From: Comamonas phosphati
Lineage (GTDB): Bacteria > Pseudomonadota > Gammaproteobacteria > Burkholderiales > Burkholderiaceae_C
DNA: 64,000 nucleotides
Direction of reading: 5' to 3'
NCBI RefSeq assembly: GCF_014637085.1
Contig: NZ_BMEU01000007.1
Location: forward strand, 62,001-126,000
The notes under the pieces were generated by a model. The model saw only the letters and a program-made list of their open reading frames with translations. It was not told where the DNA came from and ran no database searches. Of the stretch, positions 32,357 to 42,423 are shown piece after piece; positions within the stretch are counted from its first letter, which is position 1; each line of letters starts with the position of its first letter. Made by a program: the position numbers and the translations under genes.

Positions 32357-34656
32357 TAGAAAGATGTTCCGATCTGGAATTGCAGTTTTTGGATTCTATC
32401 CCCGGTTTCCTTGCGGATTGGCTGAGCATAAGCCAAACGCAGCGGACCCAGAGGCGAAATCCAGCTAATACCGATACCCGTGGAGGCCCGCAGAGAGCTG
32501 AGCTCCATGCTCTCCCCTTCAGCCCATACGTTGCCGACGTCCAGGAAGGTGAACAGGCGCAGGGTCCGGTCGTTGCCGGCACCGGGGAACGGCACCATGA
32601 ACTCGGCATTCAAGGTCATCTTGCGGGTACCGCCCAGGGCCAGGTTGGTGTTCACCGTGTCGTGCTTGCCCAGCGAGCTCTGCTCGAAGCCGCGCACAGA
32701 ACCCAGGCCGCCCGAATAGAAGTTCTTGAAGATCGGGAACGGACGGCCGTTCAGGCCCTTGCCCCAGCCCAGTTCGCCATTGAGCGCAATGGTGTACTTC
32801 TTGTTCAGGGGGATGTACTGCTGGATCTGGTAATTGGCCTTGACATAGCGCATGTCGCTCAGGAAGGACACCTCGGTGTTCAGGCGCTGGTAGCGGCCCG
32901 AATTGGGTGCCAGCGCACTGTCGCGGTTGTCGCGCGACCAGCCGATGGTCAGCGGAATGCCGGTTTGCGAGCAGCCCCATCTGTTGCAATAGTCCTGGTA
33001 GACCTGCGGCATGTAGGTACCGGGCTTGATCTCGTTGCCCTCCACGCCGCCGCCGAAGAAGACCGTGTCCACCTCGCTGAACGGCACGCCGAAGCGCACG
33101 GTGGCACCCTGGGTGACGATCTTGTAGGCGTTGTTGTCGTAGTACGGGCGCGTGGTCCGATAGTACAGGTCATAGGTGCGCGAGATACCCGTATCCGTGA
33201 AATACGGATCGGTCGTCGACAGCACCAGGGTCCGGTTGTACTTGCTGGTATTGACGTCCACGCCCAGATAGTTGCCCGAGCCGAAGACGTTTTCCTGCTT
33301 GATGCCGAACGACAGCGAAACCTTTTCGGCGCTGGAGAAGCCCGCGCCCAGCTGCAGCGAGCCCGTGGGCTTCTCGGCCACGTTGATCAGCAGGTCCACC
33401 TGGTCGGGGGAGCCCGGCACTTCCTGGGTTTCCACGTTCACTTCGGTGAAGAAGCCCAGACGGTCCACGCGGTCGCGCGAAAGCTTGATCTTGTCGCCGT
33501 CGTACCAGGAGGCTTCGAACTGGCGGAACTCGCGGCGGATCACTTCGTCGCGCGTGCGGTTGTTGCCGCTCACGCTGATGCGGCGCACATAGGCACGGCG
33601 CGAGGGCTGGGCCTGCAGCACCAGCTCCACGCGATTGTTGGCGCGATCGACCTCGGGGACGGCCTCCACCTTGGCAAAGGCGAAGCCGAAGTTGCTGTAG
33701 TAGTCGGTGAAGGCCTTGATCGTCTGGGAGACCTGGTCGGCGTTGTACGGCTCGCCGGGCTTGATCTTGATCAGCGACTTGAATTCGTCATCGCGATCCA
33801 GGTAGTTGCCTTCCAGCTTCACGCCGGAAACCACGAACTGGTCACCCTCGTGAATGTTGACGGTCAGCGAGATGTGCTGCTTGTCCGGGGAAATCGCCAC
33901 CTGCGTGGAGTCGACGCGGAACTCCAAATAGCCGCGCTGCAGGTAATAGGAGCGCAGCGTTTCCAGGTCGGCGTTGAGCTTGTTGCGCGCATAGCGGTCC
34001 GACTTGGTGTACCAGCTCATCCAGTTGCCGGTGTCCTGGTCGAACAAATCCTTGAGCGTGGACTCCTTGAAAGCCTTGTTGCCCAAGATATGAATTTCGT
34101 TGATCTTGGCCGGCGCCCCTTCGGACACGGTGAACGTCAGATTCACGCGGTTGCGCTCGATGGGCGTCACCGTGGTCACCACTTCCGCGCCGTAGAGGCT
34201 GCGGTTGATGTACTGGCGCTTGAGTTCCTGCTCGGCGCGGTCGGCCAGCGCCTTGTCGAAAGGCCGGCCTTCGGCCAGGCCCACATCGCGCATGGCCTTG
34301 GTCAGGGTGTCCTTGTCGAACTCCTTGGTGCCCGCGAAGTTCACCTCGGCAATCGTGGGGCGCTCTTCCACCACCACGATCAGCACATTGCCGTTGGCCT
34401 CCAGGCGCACGTCCTTGAACAGACCCAGGGCGAACAGCGAACGGATGGCGGCAGCGCCCTTCTCGTCGTCGTACTGGTCGCCCACGCGCAGCGGCATGGA
34501 GGCGAACACGGTGCCCGGCTCCACGCGCTGCAAGCCTTCAACACGGATGTCCTGGACTTTGAAAGGCTCTAGTGCCCATGCCGCATTTGCAGCCAAGACC
34601 ATAGCTGCCAAGGCAGATGCAGTACGCACGCCCAAGCGATTGAAATGTTTTTTCAT
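32356..34656 (-). CDS. bamA: Outer membrane protein assembly factor BamA
   Basis: A 766-residue outer-membrane insertase. Signal peptide to about residue 28 (A-A-W-A), five POTRA domains to about 420, and a 16-strand beta-barrel. The barrel loop 6 motif V-R-G-F-E appears near G-L-G-S-V-R-G-F-E-Q, and the protein ends in Phe as the beta-signal requires (F-Q-I-G-T-S-F). Position between rseP and skp is the standard order. Confidence 0.97.
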   Translation of the reverse strand: MKKHFNRLGVRTASALAAMVLAANAAWALEPFKVQDIRVEGLQRVEPGTVFASMPLRVGDQYDDEKGAAAIRSLFALGLFKDVRLEANGNVLIVVVEERPTIAEVNFAGTKEFDKDTLTKAMRDVGLAEGRPFDKALADRAEQELKRQYINRSLYGAEVVTTVTPIERNRVNLTFTVSEGAPAKINEIHILGNKAFKESTLKDLFDQDTGNWMSWYTKSDRYARNKLNADLETLRSYYLQRGYLEFRVDSTQVAISPDKQHISLTVNIHEGDQFVVSGVKLEGNYLDRDDEFKSLIKIKPGEPYNADQVSQTIKAFTDYYSNFGFAFAKVEAVPEVDRANNRVELVLQAQPSRRAYVRRISVSGNNRTRDEVIRREFRQFEASWYDGDKIKLSRDRVDRLGFFTEVNVETQEVPGSPDQVDLLINVAEKPTGSLQLGAGFSSAEKVSLSFGIKQENVFGSGNYLGVDVNTSKYNRTLVLSTTDPYFTDTGISRTYDLYYRTTRPYYDNNAYKIVTQGATVRFGVPFSEVDTVFFGGGVEGNEIKPGTYMPQVYQDYCNRWGCSQTGIPLTIGWSRDNRDSALAPNSGRYQRLNTEVSFLSDMRYVKANYQIQQYIPLNKKYTIALNGELGWGKGLNGRPFPIFKNFYSGGLGSVRGFEQSSLGKHDTVNTNLALGGTRKMTLNAEFMVPFPGAGNDRTLRLFTFLDVGNVWAEGESMELSSLRASTGIGISWISPLGPLRLAYAQPIRKETGDRIQKLQFQIGTSF

Positions 34657-34701
34657 GAGTGGAATTTGCCGCAGTTGCAGCTACCGAAGTCGGCGAAAAA
34701 A

Positions 34702-36066
34702 TTAGCCCCAAAGCCGGTTGATATCGTTGAAAAAGGCGACTGACATCATCAGCAAGATCACTGCCACGCCTGCTCGCTGCAGCCTTTCGGCCCAGATTTC
34801 AGAGACGCTGCGGCCTGTGACGCCCTCCCAAAGATAATACATCAGGTGCCCGCCATCCAGAACCGGCAATGGTAGCAAGTTGAGAACCCCCAGGCTCACA
34901 CTGATCAGAGCCAGGAAGGACAGGTACTGGATCAGCCCCATGCTGGCGGAGCGGCCCGCATAGTCGGCAATGGTCAACGGGCCGCTGATGTTCTTGAGCG
35001 ATGCTTCGCCAATCACCATGCGCCCCATCATGCGCAGCGTCATGGCGGACAGTTCCCAGGTCCGCTGGACGCCGGTCGAAAGACCGCCCCAGAATCCCTG
35101 CCGGACAACCACCATCTCAGGCTCGCCGCCGATATAGGCATTGATGCGGCCTATGCTCTTTTCCTCCGCGGCCTCCACCTTGGGCTGCACGGCCAGGGTC
35201 AGATTCTGGCCGCCACGCCGCACCACCCAGGTTTGCGCATCGGCCTTGCCCGATGCACCGGAGTCGCGGATCAGCACCAGCAGCTGGGCTCCGTCGCGGA
35301 TGGCCTGGCCGTCCACGCTGACCACCACATCGCCCATGCGCAGGCCGGCCAGATCCGCCGGGCCTTCGGCCACGACCCGGTCCAGCATCGGTTGCGTCCA
35401 GGCACCAAGCAGACCAATCTTTTCAAAAAAGGCGGCATCCGGCTCTCGTTGCTGTAGACCGCCCAGGGGAATGGACAGGATGCGCGAGGCAGCGTCCGCG
35501 CGGGAAGCCACGTCCAGGCTCACGGAATCCCCGGCCATGGCGGCCTTGGTGAGCGCCCAGCGCAGATCGCTGAGCGAACGGACGGGCTGCCAGCCTTGCT
35601 GATCGACGGAGATGCGCCGCACCCAGTCGCCGCTGTGGACTCCGGCCATCTGCAGCACCGAGCCCTGCGGCGGCGCAGCCAGACGCGCGGCTGGCTCCGT
35701 GACGCCCACCCAGTTCACCACAGCCAGCAGCGCGACCGCCAGCAGCAGATTGGCTACCGGGCCGGCTGCCACGATGGCGGCCCGCGAGCGCAGGGGCTGG
35801 TTGTTGAAGGCCAGATGGCGCTCCTCGGGCGCGACTTCGCCCTCGCGTTCGTCGAGCATGCGCACATAGCCGCCCAGCGGCAGGGCGGCTATCACATACT
35901 CGGTTCCCGTAGTGCGGCTGGTCCAGCGCAGCAAGGGCTTGCCGAAGCCTATGGAATAGCGCAGCACCTTGACGCCGCAGGCCACGGCGACGCGGTAGTG
36001 CCCCCACTCGTGCACCGCAATCAGAACGCCCAGCGCCACAATGAAAGCCACAACGGTCAACAACAC
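34702..36066 (-). CDS. rseP: RIP metalloprotease RseP
   Basis: A 454-residue site-2 protease that cuts the anti-sigma factor RseA and signal-peptide remnants inside the membrane. The zinc site A-V-H-E-W-G-H-Y is in helix 1, two PDZ regions lie in the middle and the third zinc ligand is in L-P-V-L-D-G-G-H near the C-terminus. The start is GTG 36066 giving M-L-L-T-V-V-A-F, the normal family N-terminus. It lies 45 bases before bamA. Confidence 0.95.
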   Translation of the reverse strand: MLLTVVAFIVALGVLIAVHEWGHYRVAVACGVKVLRYSIGFGKPLLRWTSRTTGTEYVIAALPLGGYVRMLDEREGEVAPEERHLAFNNQPLRSRAAIVAAGPVANLLLAVALLAVVNWVGVTEPAARLAAPPQGSVLQMAGVHSGDWVRRISVDQQGWQPVRSLSDLRWALTKAAMAGDSVSLDVASRADAASRILSIPLGGLQQREPDAAFFEKIGLLGAWTQPMLDRVVAEGPADLAGLRMGDVVVSVDGQAIRDGAQLLVLIRDSGASGKADAQTWVVRRGGQNLTLAVQPKVEAAEEKSIGRINAYIGGEPEMVVVRQGFWGGLSTGVQRTWELSAMTLRMMGRMVIGEASLKNISGPLTIADYAGRSASMGLIQYLSFLALISVSLGVLNLLPLPVLDGGHLMYYLWEGVTGRSVSEIWAERLQRAGVAVILLMMSVAFFNDINRLWG

Positions 36067-36134
36067 CTCTACCCCCTTCGGTACGACTGCAGCTTAGACG
36101 CGCCCGGCGGCCGCGAGTTCAATCACGGCACGGC

Positions 36135-37313
36135 CTACAAGGACCAGCGGCGGGCCGCATCCTGCGCCGTCGCCCGCGCCTGTGCATCCAGGGCCATCAG
36201 ATCGTCAAGACTATGGATATCCGAAGGCTGCAGCGACTCCAGGGTCTGCAGATTCACGGCATGGATGCGATCGAAGGACAGGCGCCGATCCAGAAATGCG
36301 GCCACGGCCACTTCGTTGGCGGCATTGAGCACCGTGGTCGTGCCTTCCACGGCCTGCAACGCCTGCCAGGACAGGTGCAGCCCCGGAAAGCGCCGGGCAT
36401 CCGCCTCTTCGAAGGTGAGCGCTGCCAGCTTGGCAAAGTCCAGCACGGGGGCACCGCTGGCAATGCGCTCGGGCCAGGCCAGGCCGCAGGCAATGGGCAC
36501 ACGCATGTCGGGCGTGCCCAATTGGGCCAGCACGGACGAATCCGTGAACTGCACCATGGAGTGGACGATCTGCTGAGGATGGATCACCACCTTGATCTTC
36601 TCGGGCGCCATGTCGAACAGCCAGCGGGCTTCGATCACCTCCAGCGCCTTGTTCATCATGGTCGCGGAGTCGACGGAGATCTTGCGCCCCATGGAAAAAT
36701 TGGGGTGGGCACAGGCCTGCTCGGGCGTGATCTCGGACAGCGTTGCCGGATCGCGCTGGCGAAAAGGGCCGCCCGAAGCGGTCAGCAGCAGGCTGTCCAC
36801 CCGGCTCGCCCAGCTCGCACGGTCTTCGGGCAGGCACTGGAAGATGGCCGAATGCTCGCTGTCGATGGGCAGCAAGGTGGCGCCATGGCGCTTGACCGTG
36901 TCCATGAACAGGGCGCCGCCGACAACCAGCGCCTCCTTGTTGGCCAGCAGCAGCCGCTTGCCGGCCTTCGCTGCCGCCAGGCAAGGGGGCAGGCCGGCAG
37001 CGCCAACGATGGCGCCCATCACCGCATCCACATCGGGATGGGACGCTATCACTTCAAGAGCATCTGGCGTTTGCAGCACCCGCGTTTCAAGCCCATTTTG
37101 CTTGATTTTTTCAGCCAGTAATTGCGCATGCGGCTGGCTGGACATGACAGCGAAACGGGGGCTGAACTCGGCGCATTGCCTGAGCAGCAGATCCACTTGC
37201 GTGGCTGCGCTCAGGGCAAAGATTTCATACTGGTCACGGTGGCGGGCCACCACATCCAGGGTATTTGTTCCAATGGAGCCCGTGGAACCCAGAACGGTGA
37301 TTTTTTGCTTCAT
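36135..37313 (-). CDS. dxr: 1-deoxy-D-xylulose-5-phosphate reductoisomerase
   Basis: A 392-residue enzyme making MEP, the second step of the non-mevalonate isoprenoid pathway and target of fosmidomycin. The NADPH loop G-S-T-G-S-I-G-T-N-T-L is at 9-19, the metal site is I-D-S-E-H-S-A-I-F-Q, and the flexible loop contains S-G-G-P-F. ATG 37313 overlaps the cdsA stop by four bases. Confidence 0.96.
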   Translation of the reverse strand: MKQKITVLGSTGSIGTNTLDVVARHRDQYEIFALSAATQVDLLLRQCAEFSPRFAVMSSQPHAQLLAEKIKQNGLETRVLQTPDALEVIASHPDVDAVMGAIVGAAGLPPCLAAAKAGKRLLLANKEALVVGGALFMDTVKRHGATLLPIDSEHSAIFQCLPEDRASWASRVDSLLLTASGGPFRQRDPATLSEITPEQACAHPNFSMGRKISVDSATMMNKALEVIEARWLFDMAPEKIKVVIHPQQIVHSMVQFTDSSVLAQLGTPDMRVPIACGLAWPERIASGAPVLDFAKLAALTFEEADARRFPGLHLSWQALQAVEGTTTVLNAANEVAVAAFLDRRLSFDRIHAVNLQTLESLQPSDIHSLDDLMALDAQARATAQDAARRWSL

Positions 37314-38167
37314 GGACGCACAAAAGATGAAAGCATCATTGCCAATGGCAGTGTCGGCAAAAGGGCATCGACGCGATCCAGAACGCCACCATGGCCGGGC
37401 AGCAAACCACTGCTGTCCTTGACTCCGACACTGCGCTTGATGAGGGACTCGATCAAATCGCCGACCACACTCATCGCAGTCATAAACACCACAGCCAGCA
37501 GCAGAAACCAGGTTCCGCCCGACTGCAGCACCGAATAGAAGCTGGGCACGCCGGCTCCATACTGCCTGTCGGCCCAGCTCCAGACCAGGGCCAGCACGAT
37601 CACGCCGATCGCGCCACCCCATACGCCTTCCCAGCTCTTGCCGGGACTGATGGCTGGCGCCAGCTTGTTCCTGGTGAACTTGAGGCCGAAGGCGCGGCCC
37701 GCAAAATAGGCAAAGCTGTCGGCCACCCAGACCAGCACCAGCACCGACAGGAGAAAGTTGATGCCGATCTGGCGCGCCTGGACGATAGCGATCCACGCCA
37801 CCCACAGGGCCAGCACCCCGCCCACCAGACGGACGGCGGACGGGATATGCGGCCAGCCCGCCACGCCGGCACGCAGCAGCAGCGCGCCGCCCAGCACCCA
37901 GATGGCGCCCGCGACAATCCACAGCAGCGCCAGGGATTGCGACAGCCAGCCCGCAGACCAGGCCCCCAGGCACAGTGCCGCACAGACGCCGCCGATGGCC
38001 AGCGAACCCCGTTGGCCAAAGCCGTTCAGCCGCCCCCACTCCCAGGCACCGGCCGTCATGAACACCAGAGCGACCACGGCAAACGGCACCGTGCTGGCCG
38101 AGTAGAACAGGGCTGGCAGCAAGATGGCCAACAACACCAAGGCGGTAATCACGCGCTGCTTGAGCAT
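37310..38167 (-). CDS. cdsA: Phosphatidate cytidylyltransferase
   Basis: A 285-residue inner-membrane enzyme with about eight helices that makes CDP-diacylglycerol for phospholipids. The signature near the C-terminus is present as K-D-S-S-G-L-L-P-G-H-G-G-V-L-D-R-V-D. I use ATG 38167 (M-L-K-Q-R-V-I-T-A-L); a 25-residue upstream extension is not conserved in style. Coupled to dxr by a four-base overlap. Confidence 0.94.
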   Translation of the reverse strand: MLKQRVITALVLLAILLPALFYSASTVPFAVVALVFMTAGAWEWGRLNGFGQRGSLAIGGVCAALCLGAWSAGWLSQSLALLWIVAGAIWVLGGALLLRAGVAGWPHIPSAVRLVGGVLALWVAWIAIVQARQIGINFLLSVLVLVWVADSFAYFAGRAFGLKFTRNKLAPAISPGKSWEGVWGGAIGVIVLALVWSWADRQYGAGVPSFYSVLQSGGTWFLLLAVVFMTAMSVVGDLIESLIKRSVGVKDSSGLLPGHGGVLDRVDALLPTLPLAMMLSSFVRP

Positions 38168-38254
38168 GGCAGTCCTTTGCTTATCTTCGATGAGGCTTAC
38201 GCCAGCAGGAATGGATGAGAGGTCATGCCCAGACTTGCGCACACCGTGTTTTGT

Positions 38255-38992
38255 TTACGCCGCCACGATCTGCGAGGGCGGCGGTTGAATCTGATCGGAG
38301 GTCTGGCCGAAACGGCGCTCACGGCCGCTGAAAGCAGCAATGGCCTGGTCCAGGTCCGCTTCGTCGAAATCAGGCCACAGGCTGGCACTGAAGAAAAGCT
38401 CGGCATACGCGGCCTGCCACAGCAGGAAATTGCTGATGCGCATCTCGCCGCCGGTGCGGATCAGCAGGTCGGGATCGCACACATGGGACATGGCCATGGC
38501 CTTGTCCAGGCTCTCGACCGTGATGGCAATGCCCTGCTCGGCCAGCCTGCTTGCCGCCTGGGCGATATCCCAGCGGCCGCCGTAGTTGAAGCAGACATTG
38601 AGAATCAGGCGACTGTTGTGCGCAGTCTGCCGCTCCGCCTGGCTCAGCCCCGCGCAGACCTTGTCGCTCAGGCCGGTACGATCGCCCACGAAGTGCAGGC
38701 GCACGCCATCGTCGCTGAGCTGCTGCACCTCCTTGGCCAGGGCATTGACCAGCAGGCCCATCAGACCCGACACCTCTTCCTGGGGACGGTTCCAGTTCTC
38801 CGAGGAGAACGCAAAAACGGTCAGCACCTCGACACCGCGCTCGACACAGGCGCGCGCGCAACGGCGCAGGGACTCCACGCCCTGCTTGTGGCCGGCAAGG
38901 CGGGGGAGCAGGCGGCGCTTGGCCCACCGCCCGTTGCCGTCCATGATGACGGCGATGTGGCGCGGAACCGCGCCGGTTTTCTTGGAATTCAA
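38255..38992 (-). CDS. uppS: Undecaprenyl diphosphate synthase
   Basis: A 245-residue cis-prenyltransferase making the C55 carrier for peptidoglycan and O-antigen. The catalytic Asp is D18 in I-M-D-G-N-G-R-W-A, followed later by F-A-F-S-S-E-N-W-N-R-P and R-T-G-G-E-M-R-I-S-N. The start appears to be TTG 38992; there is no ATG before the catalytic motif, and the ribosome site is weak. It lies between frr and cdsA as usual. Confidence 0.93.
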   Translation of the reverse strand: MNSKKTGAVPRHIAVIMDGNGRWAKRRLLPRLAGHKQGVESLRRCARACVERGVEVLTVFAFSSENWNRPQEEVSGLMGLLVNALAKEVQQLSDDGVRLHFVGDRTGLSDKVCAGLSQAERQTAHNSRLILNVCFNYGGRWDIAQAASRLAEQGIAITVESLDKAMAMSHVCDPDLLIRTGGEMRISNFLLWQAAYAELFFSASLWPDFDEADLDQAIAAFSGRERRFGQTSDQIQPPPSQIVAA

Positions 38993-39019
38993 GAGTGCAG
39001 GTCCTTTGGCCGGCGCCTT

Positions 39020-39071
39020 AGAACGTGTTCGCGATCTCTACGCAGCCGCGAGGAGATCATGAACACGTTCT
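39020..39071 (-). repeat. Long hairpin overlapping the frr stop codon
   Basis: Two 11-base arms (AGAACGTGTTC / GAACACGTTCT) enclose a symmetric 2x2 loop, then a second stem GATCTC / GAGATC, then CGC / GCG around an AGCC loop. The outer arm includes the last base of the frr stop codon. No U-run follows, so this is not a standard terminator; it could be a REP-like element or an RNA processing/stability signal between frr and uppS. Confidence 0.6.
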
Positions 39072-39631
39072 TAGACCGCCATGATGTCTTGCTCTTTGGC
39101 CGCCACCAGCACGTCGATCTCGGCAATGTGCTTGTCCGTGATCTTCTGGATATCGGCTTCGGAGCGCTTCTGATCGTCCTCGGAGGCTTCCTTGTCCTTG
39201 ACCAGCTTCTTCACGCCTTCATTGGCATCGCGGCGCAGATTGCGGATGGCGACCTTGGAGCTCTCGCCCTCATGGCGGGCCAGCTTGGTCATTTCCTTGC
39301 GGCGCTCTTCGCTCATGGGAGGCATGGGCACGCGGATCAGGTCGCCCATGGCGGCGGGGTTCAGGCCCAGCTCGCTTTCACGGATGGCCTTCTCCACCTT
39401 GGCAGCCATGTTCTTTTCCCAGGGCTGCACGCTGATGGTGCGCGAGTCGATCAGGGACACGTTGGCCACCTGGGACAGCGGCACCATGGAGCCATAGTAC
39501 TCCACGTGAATGGCATCCAGCAGGGCCGGATTGGCGCGGCCGGTGCGGATGCGCGAGAGATTGTGCTTCAGCGCCTCGATGGACTGGCCCATCTTGGCTT
39601 CGGTGTTCGTCTTGATTTCGGCAATCGACAT
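39071..39631 (-). CDS. frr: Ribosome recycling factor
   Basis: A 186-residue protein of the standard RRF length that, with EF-G, splits post-termination ribosomes. The [13 protein letters not shown] segment of the three-helix bundle and the [14 protein letters not shown] hinge are clear. ATG 39631. It lies downstream of pyrH in the rpsB operon order. Confidence 0.97.
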   Translation of the reverse strand: MSIAEIKTNTEAKMGQSIEALKHNLSRIRTGRANPALLDAIHVEYYGSMVPLSQVANVSLIDSRTISVQPWEKNMAAKVEKAIRESELGLNPAAMGDLIRVPMPPMSEERRKEMTKLARHEGESSKVAIRNLRRDANEGVKKLVKDKEASEDDQKRSEADIQKITDKHIAEIDVLVAAKEQDIMAV

Positions 39632-39665
39632 GTTCTTGTTCCTTGGGCCTCAGCGGCCAAGACAC

Positions 39666-39735
39666 GATTTACGCAAATCCGGTTCAAGCATGACACTCGC
39701 CCCAGGCAGGCGCCCTTGGCGCATCTGCGTAAGTC
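39666..39735 (-). repeat. GACTTACGCA-bounded element, copy 1 (pyrH-frr spacer)
   Basis: A 70-base unit begins with GATTTACGCAAA and ends with TGCGTAAGTC, imperfect inverted ends of 10 bases. A second unit with the same ends and a similar left flank lies at 41515-41589 in the rpsB-tsf spacer. No coding sequence fits inside. It may be a MITE-like relic or a paired regulatory element. Confidence 0.6.
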
Positions 39736-39767
39736 CTAAAGAGTTTGCACCAATCCCTGGTGAACCC

Positions 39768-40490
39768 TCAAGCGTACACCAGAGTGCCCTCGTTTTCACC
39801 CATCACCACACGCTTGAGTGCGCCGGGCTTGATGATGGAGAACACGCGGATCGGCAGCTTCTGGTCGCGGCACAAGGCAAAGGCCGTGGCGTCCATGATG
39901 CCCAGGTTGCGCGAGATGGCTTCGTCGAAGGCCAGTTTCTCGTAGCGCGTTGCCGAAGGATCCTTCATGGGGTCGGCCGTGTACACGCCGTCCACCTTGG
40001 TAGCCTTGAGCACGACCTCGGCACCGATTTCGGCGCCGCGCAGCGCAGCCGCGGTATCGGTGGTGAAGAAGGGGTTGCCGGTACCCGCGGCAAAGACCAC
40101 GACCTTGCCTTCCTCGAGGTACTGCAGCGCCTTGGGGCGCACATAGGGCTCGACCACCTGCTCGATGGCAATGGCGGACATCACGCGGGCCGTCAGGCCC
40201 TGCTTGTCCATGGCATCGGCCAGCGCCAGCGCGTTCATCACCGTGGCCAGCATGCCCATGTAGTCGGCCGTGGCGCGGTCCATGCCCACGGAACCACCGG
40301 CCACGCCGCGGAAGATATTGCCCCCGCCGATCACCACGGCCACCTGCACGCCAACCTTGGTCACTTCCACGATTTCGGAAACCATGCGCTCTATGGTTGC
40401 GCGGTTGATGCCGAACTGGTCATCCCCCATTAACGCCTCACCCGACAGCTTGAGCAAGATGCGCTTGTGGGCTGGAATGGCGTTGGACAT
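39768..40490 (-). CDS. pyrH: UMP kinase
   Basis: A 240-residue amino-acid-kinase-fold enzyme that makes UDP from UMP and is regulated by GTP and UTP. Motifs: [12 protein letters not shown] at the N-terminus, [11 protein letters not shown], and [17 protein letters not shown] 40490 has GGAG at seven bases; the frame to 40547 extends into the leader. It follows tsf by about 90 bases. Confidence 0.96.
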   Translation of the reverse strand: MSNAIPAHKRILLKLSGEALMGDDQFGINRATIERMVSEIVEVTKVGVQVAVVIGGGNIFRGVAGGSVGMDRATADYMGMLATVMNALALADAMDKQGLTARVMSAIAIEQVVEPYVRPKALQYLEEGKVVVFAAGTGNPFFTTDTAAALRGAEIGAEVVLKATKVDGVYTADPMKDPSATRYEKLAFDEAISRNLGIMDATAFALCRDQKLPIRVFSIIKPGALKRVVMGENEGTLVYA

Positions 40491-40582
40491 GGTGTTTCTC
40501 CGATGGAAGTTAAAGCGATGATGGAAATGGGAGAGGGAATAAATCAATCGCGGCTCTGGGCCGCGATTGATATTGAGGCTAC

Positions 40583-41476
40583 TTAGGCGCCGGCCTTAGC
40601 AGCCGCCACCTGGGCCGCCACTTCGGCGGCAAAGTCGTCAACCTTCTTCTCGATGCCTTCGCCCACCACGAACATGGTGAATGCCTTCACATTGGTGTTG
40701 GCGGCTTTGAGCATCTGGGCCACGGTCTGCTTGCCGTCGGCGGCCTTCACGAAGACCTGGTCGGCCAGGGACACTTCCTTGAGGAACTTCTGCACCGAGC
40801 CTTCGACCATCTTGGCGACGATGTCGGCGGGCTTGCCGGATTCGGCAGCCTTGCCTTCGGCCACGGCGCGCTCCTTGGCGATCAGGTCGGCAGGCACGTC
40901 GGCGCTGGTCAGCGCTGCGGGCTTCATGGCGGCCACATGCATGGCCACATCCTTGGCAGCCACGGCATCACCGTCGAACTCGACGACCACACCGATGCGG
41001 GAACCGTGGACATAGGAAACCAGGCCGGCGCCGCTGAAAGCCTTGAAGCGGCGGAAGGACATGTTCTCGCCGATCTTGCCGATCAGGCCCTTGCGCACGT
41101 CTTCCAGGGTGGGGCCGTAGCCGTCCTGCTCGTAAGCCAGAGCGCCCAGGGCTGCGATGTCAGCGGGGTTGTGCTCGGCCACCAGCTTGGCGGCGGCGTT
41201 GGCCATGGCCAGGAAGCTGTCGTTCTTGGACACGAAGTCGGTTTCACTGTTGACTTCGATCATGCCGCCCTTGCCGCCTTCGATGAAAGCAGCCACGACG
41301 CCTTCAGCCGTCACGCGCGAGGCGGCCTTGCCGGCCTTGGTGCCCAGCTTGACGCGCAGCAGCTCTTCGGCCTTGGCCATGTCGCCGTCGGCCTCGGTCA
41401 GGGCCTTCTTGCACTCCATCATGGGAGCATCGGTCTTGGCGCGCAGTTCGGCCACCATGCTTGCAGTAATTGCCAT
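40583..41476 (-). CDS. tsf: Elongation factor Ts
   Basis: A 297-residue nucleotide exchange factor for EF-Tu. The N-terminal UBA-like part has the L-R[14 protein letters not shown] signature and the core has [12 protein letters not shown] 41476, with a good GGAG site upstream. It is the second gene of the rpsB operon, separated from rpsB by an element and a hairpin. Confidence 0.97.
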   Translation of the reverse strand: MAITASMVAELRAKTDAPMMECKKALTEADGDMAKAEELLRVKLGTKAGKAASRVTAEGVVAAFIEGGKGGMIEVNSETDFVSKNDSFLAMANAAAKLVAEHNPADIAALGALAYEQDGYGPTLEDVRKGLIGKIGENMSFRRFKAFSGAGLVSYVHGSRIGVVVEFDGDAVAAKDVAMHVAAMKPAALTSADVPADLIAKERAVAEGKAAESGKPADIVAKMVEGSVQKFLKEVSLADQVFVKAADGKQTVAQMLKAANTNVKAFTMFVVGEGIEKKVDDFAAEVAAQVAAAKAGA

Positions 41477-41514
41477 CGTATTTCTCCAGTATCAGTTCGA
41501 TTCGTTACAGGCAC

Positions 41515-41589
41515 GACTTACGCAAACTGGTTGAGGCAAGAGGCTTTCCCTTGCGGCGCACCGCTGGTGCATTCTTCCTTGCGTAAGTC
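41515..41589 (-). repeat. GACTTACGCA-bounded element, copy 2 (rpsB-tsf spacer)
   Basis: A 75-base unit with perfect 10-base inverted ends GACTTACGCA / TGCGTAAGTC. Its left flank and first bases (CACGACTTACGCAAA) match copy 1 at 39666-39735. Inside is a small GCACC / GGTGC hairpin. It lies between the rpsB terminator-like hairpin and tsf. Confidence 0.65.
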
Positions 41590-41607
41590 CAATCAGGATT
41601 CCGGCTA

Positions 41608-41636
41608 AAAAAACGGGGCTACCCAGAGCCCCGCTT
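41608..41636 (-). terminator. Terminator/attenuator between rpsB and tsf
   Basis: On the minus strand GCGGGGCT and AGCCCCGT form a stem with a short loop, followed by seven U residues. It lies about 35 bases past the rpsB stop, so it should make RpsB more abundant than the downstream genes, as found in other bacteria. Confidence 0.85.
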
Positions 41637-41670
41637 TGTCTCGCGATGCGGTCGCGCAGCCGGACTTCGC

Positions 41671-42423
41671 TTAGGCGGCCGACTCTTCCACTTCCACGAA
41701 CTCGTCGCCGCCCTCGCCAGCAGCAGCCTTGACCACGTCGTTCAGACGGGCTTCACGGCCTTCCAGGATAGCGTCGGCAATGCCCTGGGCGTACAGCTGC
41801 ACGGCCTTGGCGGAGTCGTCGTTACCGGGGATCACGTAGTCGATGCCATCGGGGTTGTGGTTGGAGTCCACCACGCCGATCAGGGGGATGCCCAGCTTCT
41901 TGGCTTCAGCCACGGCGATCTTGTGGAAACCCACGTCGATCACGAAGATGGCGTCGGGCAGGCCGTTCATGTCCTGGATACCACCGATGTCCTTCTCCAG
42001 CTTTTCCAGTTCGCGGACGAACATCAGCTGTTCCTTCTTGGACATGGAGTCCAGGCCGGCTTCCTGCTGAGCCTTCATGTCCTTCAGACGCTTGATGGAG
42101 GTCTTGACGGTCTTGAAGTTGGTCAGCATGCCGCCCAGCCAGCGCTGATCGACATAAGGCACGCCGGCGCGCTGGGCTTCAGTCGCCACCAGCTCCCGAG
42201 CCTGACGCTTGGTGCCAACCATCAGGATGGTGCCGCCGTTGGAAACCAGCTGCTTGGCGAACTTCTGGGCTTCCTGGAACATCGGCAGCGACTTTTCCAG
42301 GTTGATGATGTGGATCTTGTTGCGCGAACCGAAGATGAACGGAGCCATCTTGGGGTTCCAGAAACGGGTTTGGTGACCGAAATGGACGCCTGCTTCCAGC
42401 ATCTCACGCATATTGACGGACAT
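41671..42423 (-). CDS. rpsB: 30S ribosomal protein S2
   Basis: A 250-residue ribosomal protein S2. The opening M[18 protein letters not shown] and V-D-T/S-N-H-N-P-D motifs are characteristic. The C-terminus has an acidic tail. ATG 42423. It is the first gene of the large minus-strand block and has a 170-base structured leader. Confidence 0.97.
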   Translation of the reverse strand: MSVNMREMLEAGVHFGHQTRFWNPKMAPFIFGSRNKIHIINLEKSLPMFQEAQKFAKQLVSNGGTILMVGTKRQARELVATEAQRAGVPYVDQRWLGGMLTNFKTVKTSIKRLKDMKAQQEAGLDSMSKKEQLMFVRELEKLEKDIGGIQDMNGLPDAIFVIDVGFHKIAVAEAKKLGIPLIGVVDSNHNPDGIDYVIPGNDDSAKAVQLYAQGIADAILEGREARLNDVVKAAAGEGGDEFVEVEESAA

